Part shown: one piece after another, positions 1 through 5,828 of the stretch
Position numbering within the stretch: the first letter of the stretch is position 1
How the letters are laid out: each line of letters starts with the position of its first letter
Source: Cyanobacteria bacterium UBA11370
GTDB lineage: Bacteria > Cyanobacteriota > Cyanobacteriia > Cyanobacteriales > Coleofasciculaceae
Direction: 5' to 3'
Length of the DNA: 6,816 bases
NCBI GenBank assembly: GCA_003486645.1
Contig: DNGI01000499.1
Span: 1,108-7,923, forward strand
Position numbers and translations under genes: made by a program
The notes under the pieces: generated by a model
The model's database searches: none
Seen by the model: only the letters and a program-made list of their open reading frames with translations
What the model was told of the DNA's origin: nothing

Positions 1-30
1 TAACGTAAGTTGCTAGTTACAAATTGAGGA

Positions 31-72
31 ATGGTTAATGGCTAATAGCTAATGGCTAATGGTTAATGGCTA
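31..72. repeat. Heptamer tandem array (ATGGYTA)x6
   Basis: Six consecutive 7-bp units read atggtta, atggcta, atagcta, atggcta, atggtta, atggcta, with only single-base differences between units. Short tandemly repeated heptamers of this kind are common between genes in filamentous cyanobacteria. A related two-unit run (ttagcga, ttagcgg) lies at 110-123. No gene can be supported in 1-205. Confidence 0.85.
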
Positions 73-161
73 ATTATTCATCACTAATTTGTATATTTGT
101 TATTCTCGGTTAGCGATTAGCGGTTCTGACAAAATAACTCGCAACTTCGGTTACTATAGCA

Positions 162-206
162 ATCCAAAATCCAAAATCCCCTAATCCAAAATCCAAAATC
201 CAAAAT
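162..206. repeat. Heptamer array (ATCCAAA)n in the antiporter leader
   Basis: Two ATCCAAA units (162-175), a degenerate unit with an extra base, then three more units (184-204) run up to 18 bases before the antiporter ATG. A possible -10 box, TACTAT, lies at 152-157 without a convincing -35, so the array may be transcribed as 5' leader; that is inference. The last 25 bases (182-206) recur in inverted orientation just after the gene's stop, with one mismatch. Confidence 0.85.
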
Positions 207-223
207 TGGTTCCTCACATCCTT

Positions 224-2299
224 ATGGAAAAGTTCCTGGAATTTCTACCAGAAGGTCCGATTGTTGCATTTACCATTCTGTTATTGGTCATTTTGACCAT
301 CCCTCCCATCTTTGAAAAGTTACGTTTACCGGGACTAGTTGGGTTGTTAGTGGCTGGGGTGGTGCTAGGAGCAAATGGTTTAGGACTTCTGGATGCCAAA
401 TCCGATTCAGTGAAGTTGCTATCGGACATTGGCAAAATTTATCTTATGTTTGTTGCTGGGCTAGAAATTGACCTAGAACAATTCCGTAAAGAGCGAAATC
501 GTTCCCTTGGTTTTGGTCTTTCTACCTTCTTAATCCCGCTAATTATGGGGACTATTGTTGGTCGAATTTTTGGGTTTGGTTGGAATGCTTCTATCCTAAT
601 TGGTTCGTTATTTGCGTCCCATACTCTTTTAGGCTATCCCATTGTTAATCGGTTAGGATTGGTGGGAAATAACGCGGTGACAGCAACCATTGGCGCAACG
701 ATCTTTACTGACATTTCTGCGCTTCTAGTATTAGCCATTTGTGTATCAATTCATGCTGGAGAATTCTCAGTTCTTAATCTGATTGTGCGGTTAACAGCGT
801 TGGGAGTCTATTGTCTTCTTGTATTATTTGGTTTGAGTTGGGTTGGGAAAGAATATTTCCGCCGTACTGGAGATGAAGAAGGCAACCAATTTTTGTTTGT
901 CTTGCTCGCTGTTTTTCTCGCATCCGTGGGAGCGCAACTGATTCAGGTGGAAGAAATTGTTGGCGCATTCCTGGCTGGTTTAGCAGTGAATAGTGTGGTG
1001 GGACAAGGACCCGTTAAGGAAAAGGTCGAGTTTGTTGGTAGTACCCTGTTTATTCCCTGCTTTTTTGTGGGTATGGGTTTGCTGTTAAATGTTCCGGTAT
1101 TTATTGAAACCCTCAAATCCGATTTTCCACTAACTCTAGCGATTGTTTTGGGATTAATTGTTAGTAAATTTTTGGCGGCGTGGGTGATTAAATGGGTCTA
1201 TCGCTATACCTGGAACGAAACGATCACCATGTGGTCACTTTCTATGCCTCAAGTAGCAGCAACATTAGCCGCAACATTGGTGGGTTTTCAAGTTGGATTG
1301 CTAACCGAAGCAGTGTTTAATAGTGTGATTGTTTTGATGTTGGTGACTTCAATTCTTGGGCCAATTCTAACCGCTCGTTATGCAGCAAAGTTACCTTTAC
1401 CAAAGTCAAGCTTGGAAACTGACCAAAATGTGATTTGGTGGGAGACGCAGGAGGCGGAACCAGTTGAGGAGGAGAAATCCCATCGGTTTACCGTGGTTGT
1501 ACCTATCTACAATCCTCTCACCGAGCGGTATTTAATTGAGATGGCAGCGTTGATAGTTCGCCATGAGTCGGGGTTGATTGTGCCGTTAGCGATCGCCAAA
1601 GCTCATCTGCACATGGATGAACCCCAGCTAAATGGAGCTTTTCGGCAAAGTCAGCAGCGGTTAGAGCGTGCTTTAGAAGTTAGTCGGGAGTTTACGACTG
1701 AAGCGAAACCGGAAATCCGTATTGATGATGATATTGCTCAGGGAATTAGCCGCACTGCTAGAGAACAAAATGCCAATTTAATTGTCATGGGTTGGAGTAA
1801 AACCACTGGCTTGCGGGCGCGGTTATTTGGCAATGTGATTGATAGTGTGTTTTGGTCGTCTCACTGTCCGGTTGCGGTGATGCGTCTGCTGGATGAACCG
1901 ATTAATATCCATCGAATCTTAGTTGCTGTGAAGGATTTAACCCCGCAGACGGTGCGGACTGTCCGGTTTGCTCAACTACTCGCCGACACGAATCAGGGGC
2001 AAGTTACATTGTTGCACGTTTGCGATCGCCGTACTTCCTCTGAACAAATTGCTGATTTGGAATCTGAATTGTCTAAAGTTCTCTCCCAAAATGGGCCTCA
2101 AGTAAATTCTGAGGTTAAAATTATTCGGGATGATGATGTGGCACGAATGATTTTGAGGATGGCTGAATCCTTTGATATGGTAGTTTTGCGTTCTATACGC
2201 CGTCGCACGGCTGGAGGATTAGCGGTGAGTGATGTGACAACTCAGGTAATTCAGCACTTAACCTGTTCAATGGTATTGTTTGGAGAACCTCATTCTTAA
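224..2299 (+). CDS. CPA2-family cation/proton antiporter with C-terminal Usp domains
   Basis: This is a 691-residue inner-membrane monovalent cation/proton antiporter (Kef/NapA-like, CPA2). Residues about 10-385 form a run of hydrophobic helices. Family landmarks are LVGLLVAGVVLG near the N-terminus, LMFVAGLEIDL (about 74-84), the probable ion-binding FTD motif with Asp163, VGAFLAGLAVN (about 246-256) and FIPCFFVGMGLLL (about 276-288). After a charged linker, residues about 420-555 form a Usp domain, with the ATP-binding-like stretch MGWSKTTGLRARLFGN and the closing CPVAVMR. Residues about 561-687 form a second, degenerate Usp domain starting ILVAVKD. The cytoplasmic Usp pair probably senses nucleotide or stress state, as in other antiporter-Usp fusions. 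ATG 224 is preferred over an in-frame TTG at 206, because the TTG lies at the end of the heptamer array and MEKFLEFLPEGP is a natural N-terminus. There is no good Shine-Dalgarno, which is usual for cyanobacteria. Whether it moves Na+ or K+ cannot be told from sequence. Confidence 0.93.
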   Translation: MEKFLEFLPEGPIVAFTILLLVILTIPPIFEKLRLPGLVGLLVAGVVLGANGLGLLDAKSDSVKLLSDIGKIYLMFVAGLEIDLEQFRKERNRSLGFGLSTFLIPLIMGTIVGRIFGFGWNASILIGSLFASHTLLGYPIVNRLGLVGNNAVTATIGATIFTDISALLVLAICVSIHAGEFSVLNLIVRLTALGVYCLLVLFGLSWVGKEYFRRTGDEEGNQFLFVLLAVFLASVGAQLIQVEEIVGAFLAGLAVNSVVGQGPVKEKVEFVGSTLFIPCFFVGMGLLLNVPVFIETLKSDFPLTLAIVLGLIVSKFLAAWVIKWVYRYTWNETITMWSLSMPQVAATLAATLVGFQVGLLTEAVFNSVIVLMLVTSILGPILTARYAAKLPLPKSSLETDQNVIWWETQEAEPVEEEKSHRFTVVVPIYNPLTERYLIEMAALIVRHESGLIVPLAIAKAHLHMDEPQLNGAFRQSQQRLERALEVSREFTTEAKPEIRIDDDIAQGISRTAREQNANLIVMGWSKTTGLRARLFGNVIDSVFWSSHCPVAVMRLLDEPINIHRILVAVKDLTPQTVRTVRFAQLLADTNQGQVTLLHVCDRRTSSEQIADLESELSKVLSQNGPQVNSEVKIIRDDDVARMILRMAESFDMVVLRSIRRRTAGGLAVSDVTTQVIQHLTCSMVLFGEPHS

Positions 2300-2324
2300 A
2301 TTTTGGATTGTGGATTTTGGATTA
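2300..2324. repeat. Inverted copy of the antiporter leader heptamer repeat
   Basis: Starting one base after the antiporter stop codon, these 25 bases are the reverse complement of 182-206 with a single mismatch (24 of 25). The gene is therefore bracketed by inverted copies of the same heptamer-based sequence. Confidence 0.8.
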
Positions 2325-2327
2325 CAG

Positions 2328-2360
2328 AGATCCCCGACTTCTCCAAGAAGTCGGGGATCT
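2328..2360. repeat. Perfect 15-bp palindrome with CCA loop; possible terminator
   Basis: The arms agatccccgacttct (2328-2342) and agaagtcggggatct (2346-2360) pair perfectly around a 3-base loop. The position, 28 bases after the antiporter stop, suits a transcription terminator, but the following ttgcttgg is a poor U-tract. From memory, the CCCCGACTTCT palindrome is a dispersed repeat in many cyanobacterial genomes, so it may be a mobile or REP-like unit that also stops transcription. The structure is certain; the function is not. Confidence 0.7.
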
Positions 2361-2378
2361 TGCTTGGATATACTGTAC

Positions 2379-2408
2379 TTCATAAACCTGAAATAGCCTA
2401 TATATAAT
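2379..2408 (+). promoter_or_regulatory. Possible promoter for the Rpn/DUF4351-like gene
   Basis: A perfect TATAAT (2403-2408) is preceded at 18 bp by TTCATA (2379-2384), matching 4 of 6 bases of TTGACA. It lies after the palindrome and about 110 bp before the ATG at 2517, so the small hairpin at 2412-2429 would sit at the start of the leader RNA. Confidence 0.4.
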
Positions 2409-2411
2409 GAC

Positions 2412-2429
2412 GGCGCATCGATATGCGCC
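2412..2429. repeat. Short palindrome GGCGCAT-CGAT-ATGCGCC
   Basis: A 7-bp GC-rich stem (ggcgcat / atgcgcc) encloses the tetraloop cgat and is followed by cctacc. It resembles the dispersed GGGCGCAT...ATGCGCCCCTAC palindrome I recall from many cyanobacterial intergenic regions; this is not checked here. It could be a remnant of a non-autonomous element or a leader-RNA hairpin. Confidence 0.6.
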
Positions 2430-2516
2430 CCTACCGATTGGGTTTAAAGACTTTTTGCCTAAGTTCTAAATGAATTCAATTCAAATCTTTGGCGAAACTT
2501 GATTAACTAGAGCGAA

Positions 2517-3638
2517 ATGACACGATTAATTCACGATCAATTTGCCAAAGACTACTTAGCCGAACTCCTCTCACCCCTAGGAACTGTAAATCCAGGGCGA
2601 GAAGTCTCTTCAGAAGTGCGTCAAATTGATATTTATTTTACACCGAATCCGAGGATTAATGAGTACAGCCAAAAGCTGGGAGTATTGGGAAAAATGGCCG
2701 CAACAACAGCCTTATTTGAACCCTTTCGGAATCCGGTAAATAGTGCGGAGATTCTCGGTTGTTTGAGTAAGTTATTGGATGTAAAAGCCCAGATAGAACG
2801 ACTAGCCAAACGAGAAAATACTTCCCCGATTGAAGCCAATTTACCTTCATTATGGATTTTGACTCCCACGGCATCAAAACCTTTATTAAAGGGATTTGGT
2901 GCGATGCTAGATCAAAAGAATTGGTGTCAGGGAATTTATAAGTTACCGGACTATTTACGAACGGCAATTGTGGTAATTCATCAGTTGCCAGAAGTTGAAG
3001 AAACTCTGTGGCTGAGGATATTGGGTAGAGGAAAGGTGCAGGAGAAGGCGATCGCCTCCCTGAATGACATGGCTATCGATGAGCCGTTGCGGATAACTAC
3101 GCTAGAATTAGTTTATCAGTTGCAATCGAATTTAGTCAGAAATCAACCAGCCGATTTAGAAGTAGAAGATAGAGAGTTAATTATGGCGATCGCTCCTTTA
3201 TTTCAAGAACAATTAGCAGCGGCGGAACAGCGTGGTGAACAGCGTGGTGAACAGCGGGGGAGAATTGCAGGGATTCAACAAGGTATTCAACAGGGTAGGC
3301 GAGACGAAAATCGTTTGATTCTTGAAAACTTTCTGCAAGTGCAATTGGGAGAATTAGATGCCAAAGTGGCTTTATTTATTACGCCACTGTCGGCTTTAAG
3401 TGCAGCGGAATTGACGAGGTTGTTAGTGCAATTGTCGGCGCTACCTGTTGATGAAAATGGGGTGAGATTGGCGCAAGAGTTACTAGCTGAACGTGTTTTG
3501 AGAATGTACTTTGAGTCAGGGGATGAACGTTTGACTAATCTCGTGCCATGTTTACTGGGGTTATCTGTAGAAGATTTGGAGGTATTGTTGTCTCATTTGG
3601 CTGAATTGTCGGTTGAGGAATTGTTAGGGAAATTGTAA
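2517..3638 (+). CDS. Rpn/PD-(D/E)XK nuclease-like protein with DUF4351-like C-terminus
   Basis: This 373-residue soluble protein belongs to a cyanobacterial family usually annotated as Rpn-type recombination-promoting nuclease/putative transposase. Recognisable blocks are EVRQIDIYFTPNP (33-45, with Asp38 the likely metal ligand), LGVLGKMA (54-61), LFEPFRNPVNSAEI (66-79, with Glu68 a candidate catalytic acid), LWILTPTAS (112-120), IVVIHQLPEVEETLWLRILG (151-170) and GRGKVQEKAI (170-179). A low-complexity hinge follows: three EQRG units (238-249) and two IQQG units (253-260). Residues about 266-373 are rich in leucine helices of the LSALS..ELTRLLVQLSALP type, as in DUF4351 tails. It has no signal peptide or membrane segment. 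The ATG at 2517 fits the family's conserved N-terminus (FAKDYLAELL..LG), though no strong ribosome site precedes it. It stands alone, after a palindrome and a possible promoter. Nuclease activity and biological role are inferred from the fold and not demonstrated by the sequence. Confidence 0.85.
   Translation: MTRLIHDQFAKDYLAELLSPLGTVNPGREVSSEVRQIDIYFTPNPRINEYSQKLGVLGKMAATTALFEPFRNPVNSAEILGCLSKLLDVKAQIERLAKRENTSPIEANLPSLWILTPTASKPLLKGFGAMLDQKNWCQGIYKLPDYLRTAIVVIHQLPEVEETLWLRILGRGKVQEKAIASLNDMAIDEPLRITTLELVYQLQSNLVRNQPADLEVEDRELIMAIAPLFQEQLAAAEQRGEQRGEQRGRIAGIQQGIQQGRRDENRLILENFLQVQLGELDAKVALFITPLSALSAAELTRLLVQLSALPVDENGVRLAQELLAERVLRMYFESGDERLTNLVPCLLGLSVEDLEVLLSHLAELSVEELLGKL
3225..3296 (+). 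repeat. 12-bp tandem repeats encoding EQRG and IQQG linker units
   Basis: Units of 12 bp, gaacagcgtggt, occur at 3225-3236 and 3237-3248, with a diverged third at 3249-3260. Two attcaacaRggt units follow at 3273-3284 and 3285-3296. Because each unit is a multiple of three, gain or loss of copies would change linker length without a frameshift. Confidence 0.85.
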
Positions 3639-3674
3639 GTATTTAGGTACAGCAGTAGAAGTCAGGAGTTAATT

Positions 3675-3767
3675 ATGACAATCGCACAGATTCATCAATT
3701 CATTTAATATGTCACTAAGGCAGAAGGCATCCCATTGGTGTGGTGGTTCCTTGGGCAATTTGGGAAC
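3675..3767 (+). pseudogene. Possible remnant 5' end of a small unrecognised gene
   Basis: A strong ribosome site (AGGAG, 3664-3668) stands 6 bases before ATG 3675. The frame reads MTIAQIHQFI, then TAA (3705-3707). Reading on in the same frame gives protein-like YVTKAEGIPLVWWFLGQFGNS up to the TGA at 3768-3770. This could be a gene broken by a nonsense change and later frameshifts, or simply a chance leader peptide before the TPR gene. I do not recognise a family. Confidence 0.25.
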
Positions 3768-3829
3768 AGTTGATGCCGTTTTTGCAGGCTGTAATGAATG
3801 CCAAATCGATGAGGAGGAAGAGTATATTT

Positions 3830-4642
3830 ATGATTAACCTACAAGTTAAAACTGCAATTACGTTAGCAGCCGTTCTGGGAATGACTGGGTTAGAAGTCAT
3901 CATACCAGAAGTAGCGATTAGTCAAAGCTTGTACGATTCTCAACCCCTAACCCGCCAGAGAATAAATTCTCTGTCTCATAGCGAAAGTCCACTGAAGTGG
4001 ACTAAAACTCTGAGTCAGTCGTCTTTAGACGACTTTAGCTATGAGACAGTGGTTTTAACCACTGGCGGGTTGTTGAAAGGGGTAGAAGATTTGGGTATTA
4101 GTCAGCAACCTCCCCCACTCCTGATTTCCCAATCTGATGAATTGGAAGAAGCGGAACGACTTTATCAGCAGGTAGAAGAACTTTACAATCAGGGGAAGTA
4201 TAACGAAGCAATTCCGTTAGCAGAGCGGATGCTGGCTATATATAAAAAAGTATGGGGAGATGAGCATAGTTCTGTCGCCTATAGTTTGACTTATTTAGCA
4301 CTTCTGTACGAAAACCAAGGACGTTACTCGGAAGCTGAACCCCTCTTTCTCCAAGCTTTAGAGATGGACAAACGCCTGTTGGGGGATGAGCATCAATATG
4401 TGGCAACTAGCTTGCATAATCTGGCATATCTGTACCGAAGTCAAGGAAGGTACAAAGAAGCTGAACCCCTCTTTCTCCAAGCTTTAGAGATGAGAAAACG
4501 CCTGTTGGGGGATGAGCATCCAGATGTGGCACAAAGCTTAAATAATCTGGCATATCTGTACGAGACTCAAGAAAGGTACACGGAAGCTGAAGCCCTCTAT
4601 CGCCAAGCTTTAGAGATGACTAAACGCCTGTTGGGAGATTAA
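3830..4642 (+). CDS. Exported tetratricopeptide-repeat protein, truncated TPR part of a TPR-CHAT gene
   Basis: This 270-residue product has a likely Sec signal: MINLQVK followed by the hydrophobic AITLAAVLGMTGLEVI (9-24), with possible cleavage near AIS (29-31). Residues about 41-81 are encoded by the palindromic element at 3949-4071. Residues about 105-268 hold four TPR units of the kinesin-light-chain type with a 42-residue period (NLAYLY.SQGRY.EAEPLFLQALEM.KRLLGDEHPDVA). At DNA level the last three units repeat with an exact 126-bp period and share long identical stretches, so they expanded recently. The protein stops right after KRLLGD, where another repeat or a partner domain would be expected, and CHAT-domain sequence follows out of frame. 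TPRs bind proteins; here they probably once presented substrate or partner to the CHAT protease. ATG 3830 is preferred because it begins the signal peptide and GAGGAGG lies at 3811-3817. In-frame alternatives are ATG 3809 and GTG 3740. It may be a non-functional remnant. Confidence 0.75.
   Translation: MINLQVKTAITLAAVLGMTGLEVIIPEVAISQSLYDSQPLTRQRINSLSHSESPLKWTKTLSQSSLDDFSYETVVLTTGGLLKGVEDLGISQQPPPLLISQSDELEEAERLYQQVEELYNQGKYNEAIPLAERMLAIYKKVWGDEHSSVAYSLTYLALLYENQGRYSEAEPLFLQALEMDKRLLGDEHQYVATSLHNLAYLYRSQGRYKEAEPLFLQALEMRKRLLGDEHPDVAQSLNNLAYLYETQERYTEAEALYRQALEMTKRLLGD
3949..4071. repeat. 123-bp symmetric four-hairpin element inside the TPR reading frame
   Basis: The outer 10-bp inverted repeat is aacccgccag (3949-3958) / ctggcgggtt (4062-4071). 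Inside are four perfect 18-nt hairpins, each 8+2+8: 3956-3973 (cagagaat arm), 3986-4003 (agtccact), 4017-4034 (agtcgtct) and 4047-4064 (cagtggtt). Their centres are 30, 31 and 30 nt apart. The segment 3971-3989 pairs with 4031-4049 with one mismatch in 19. It is exactly 41 codons with no stop in the TPR frame. It looks like a MITE-like or REP-like dispersed repeat that is tolerated as coding sequence. No target-site duplication is obvious. Confidence 0.8.
4331..4639 (+). repeat. 126-bp tandem repeats encoding TPR units
   Basis: The block gaagctgaacccctctttct and the bases after it start at 4331 and recur at 4457; a diverged copy (gaagctgaagccctctatcg) starts at 4583. The spacing is exactly 126 bp (42 codons). 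The first two copies share 36 identical consecutive bases, showing recent duplication or gene conversion of TPR units. Confidence 0.85.
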
Positions 4643-4804
4643 CAATTGATGAGAATCCCTTACTTTTATCGGGATTAATTTTAGCCGGAGTCAAGGTACG
4701 TGAAAGTGGGGGAGATGATGGTATTCTCACGGCGTTAGAAACCTCATCCTTATTATTGGGCACCTTTTATTCCTTCCGGGGATTGGACACCGATGGATCG
4801 TTAA
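4639..4804 (+). pseudogene. CHAT-protease domain remnant with internal deletion
   Basis: Just after the TPR stop, one frame (from 4639) reads LTIDENPLLLSGLILAGVK, then SGGDDGILTALE. This matches the conserved CHAT block usually seen as NPLLRSGLALAG...GGEDGILTALE. About 5 bases further on, and back in the TPR frame, 4745-4804 reads HPYYWAPFIPSGDW, then TPMDR and a stop. That is the canonical C-terminus of CHAT proteins. The part normally between them, including the catalytic Cys block (LSAC.TG) and the GLRRA and SLW motifs, is missing, and the sequence between the TPRs and the CHAT start is also lost. CHAT domains are caspase-like peptidases, often fused to TPRs in cyanobacteria. The remnant cannot encode a working protease. 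Confidence 0.8.
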
Positions 4805-4849
4805 GTTTAGCGTCATCCAGATTCAAAGATTACCTTCTATTAACCTTCA

Positions 4850-4873
4850 GAATCTAGTCTAGGAGTTAGATTC
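4850..4873. repeat. Inverted repeat before the SPFH gene
   Basis: The 7-bp arms gaatcta (4850-4856) and tagattc (4867-4873) flank a 10-base centre about 30 bp before the SPFH start. A near-consensus -10 box (TATTAT, 4877-4882) follows without a clear -35. It could be an operator-like site; nothing ties it to a known regulator. Confidence 0.3.
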
Positions 4874-4904
4874 AGATATTATCTGCTATTAGGTCAGTAA
4901 AATT

Positions 4905-5822
4905 ATGACATTTATTACTTCGCTCCTCACGACTCTAATTGCAATCCTAGTGTTTCTAGTGAGTGGAAATCTATCCAACAAACGGACTAGTTTGGCAATA
5001 CGGGCGATCGCATTCCTGATTGGGGTACTTGCTGCGATCGCTTCCCTCTTGAGAACTCTAATCATCATCCCCGCAGGAAATGTCGGTGTCGTAGAATTAT
5101 TTGGACAAGTTGCCGAACGTCCCCTTAATCCGGGTATTCATTTGGTCAATCCCTTCGCTGATGTGGAAGAGTTTTCGACTCGACTTCGGGATATTAAAGA
5201 AACTGTAGAAGCCACATCTCAGGAAGGGTTAGCGTTCAATATTGATGTCAGTGTTCAGTATAGATTAGAGCCAAATAAAGTGGTAGAAGTCTACAAAACG
5301 ATTGGTACTGACGAGACACAAATTATCCAATCGAGATTCCGTTCCATTATTCGGGAAATCACCGCTAGCTACCCTACTGAAGCGATTTATTCTACTAAAA
5401 GAAGCGAGGTCGCTAACCAACTCCGCCAACGACTCACTCAACAATTAACACCCCTTGGTTTTGTGATTGATGAAGCCCTTTTAAGAGAAATCAAACTACC
5501 TGAAACACTCCAAGCTGCCGTTCAGAAAAAGCTAGCCGCCGAACAGGAAAGCCAACAGATGAAATTCACGTTAGAAAAAGAACGTCAAGAGGCAGATCGC
5601 AAGCGGATTGAAGCCCAAGGAATTTCCGATTCTCAAAAGATTATTTCTCAAGGTTTGAATAGCCAAATTCTTCAGTTAAAAGCTATCGAAGCCACTGAAA
5701 AATTAGCTAATTCTACCAGCACAAAAGTTGTAGTTATCGGTGGCGGTACGGGAGGATCACCACTAATGTTGCAGCTAGATTCAGACTCTCTCTCAAGTAA
5801 AACCCAGCCTAAAAATCAATGA
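4905..5822 (+). CDS. SPFH/prohibitin-family (Band 7) membrane protein
   Basis: This 305-residue protein is anchored by two N-terminal hydrophobic segments (about 3-20 and 33-56). The SPFH/Band 7 domain runs from about 52 to 205: IPAGNVGVVELFGQV, ERPLNPGIHLVNPFADVEEF, the family motif TSQEGLAFNIDVSVQYRL (104-121) and RSIIREITASYPTEAIYSTKR (146-166). The segment around VIDEALLREIKLPETLQAAV leads into a charged helical coiled coil (about 205-265), and the C-terminus has a glycine patch (VVVIGGGTGG). Length and order match bacterial prohibitin homologues, which assemble into large ring or cage complexes that organise membrane microdomains and restrain membrane proteases such as FtsH. ATG 4905 starts just before the first hydrophobic segment; only a weak AGG precedes it. 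It follows the CHAT remnant by 100 bp and converges with the Uma2 gene, so it is probably monocistronic. Any link to the old CHAT gene is speculative. Confidence 0.92.
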   Translation: MTFITSLLTTLIAILVFLVSGNLSNKRTSLAIRAIAFLIGVLAAIASLLRTLIIIPAGNVGVVELFGQVAERPLNPGIHLVNPFADVEEFSTRLRDIKETVEATSQEGLAFNIDVSVQYRLEPNKVVEVYKTIGTDETQIIQSRFRSIIREITASYPTEAIYSTKRSEVANQLRQRLTQQLTPLGFVIDEALLREIKLPETLQAAVQKKLAAEQESQQMKFTLEKERQEADRKRIEAQGISDSQKIISQGLNSQILQLKAIEATEKLANSTSTKVVVIGGGTGGSPLMLQLDSDSLSSKTQPKNQ

Positions 5823-5828
5823 TCAGAA

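Noticed and set aside
1..205. A transfer RNA or other structured RNA in the left leader
   Set aside because: Only heptamer arrays and AT-rich sequence are visible; there is no cloverleaf or conserved RNA motif.
206..223. TTG start giving a 697-residue antiporter
   Set aside because: The TTG is the edge of the ATCCAAA array and has no ribosome site. ATG 224 begins a natural N-terminus.
3740..3829. GTG 3740 start adding 30 residues to the TPR protein
   Set aside because: It would bury the signal peptide behind a non-signal-like extension. ATG 3830 has a purine-rich GAGGAGG upstream and starts the signal directly.
3956..4064. Four regularly spaced 18-nt hairpins separated by 12-13 nt, superficially like a small CRISPR array
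   Set aside because: The hairpins are not identical repeats, and the outer two intervals are reverse complements of each other rather than unique spacers. The whole is one symmetric palindromic element.
4331..4639. 126-bp direct repeats as a mobile element
   Set aside because: They correspond exactly to 42-residue TPR units, so they are protein repeats rather than an inserted element.
4648..4857. An intact small protein running from the CHAT start to the TAG at 4855
   Set aside because: It matches CHAT only to about 4740; beyond that the CHAT C-terminus is in another frame, so the continued frame is a product of the deletion.
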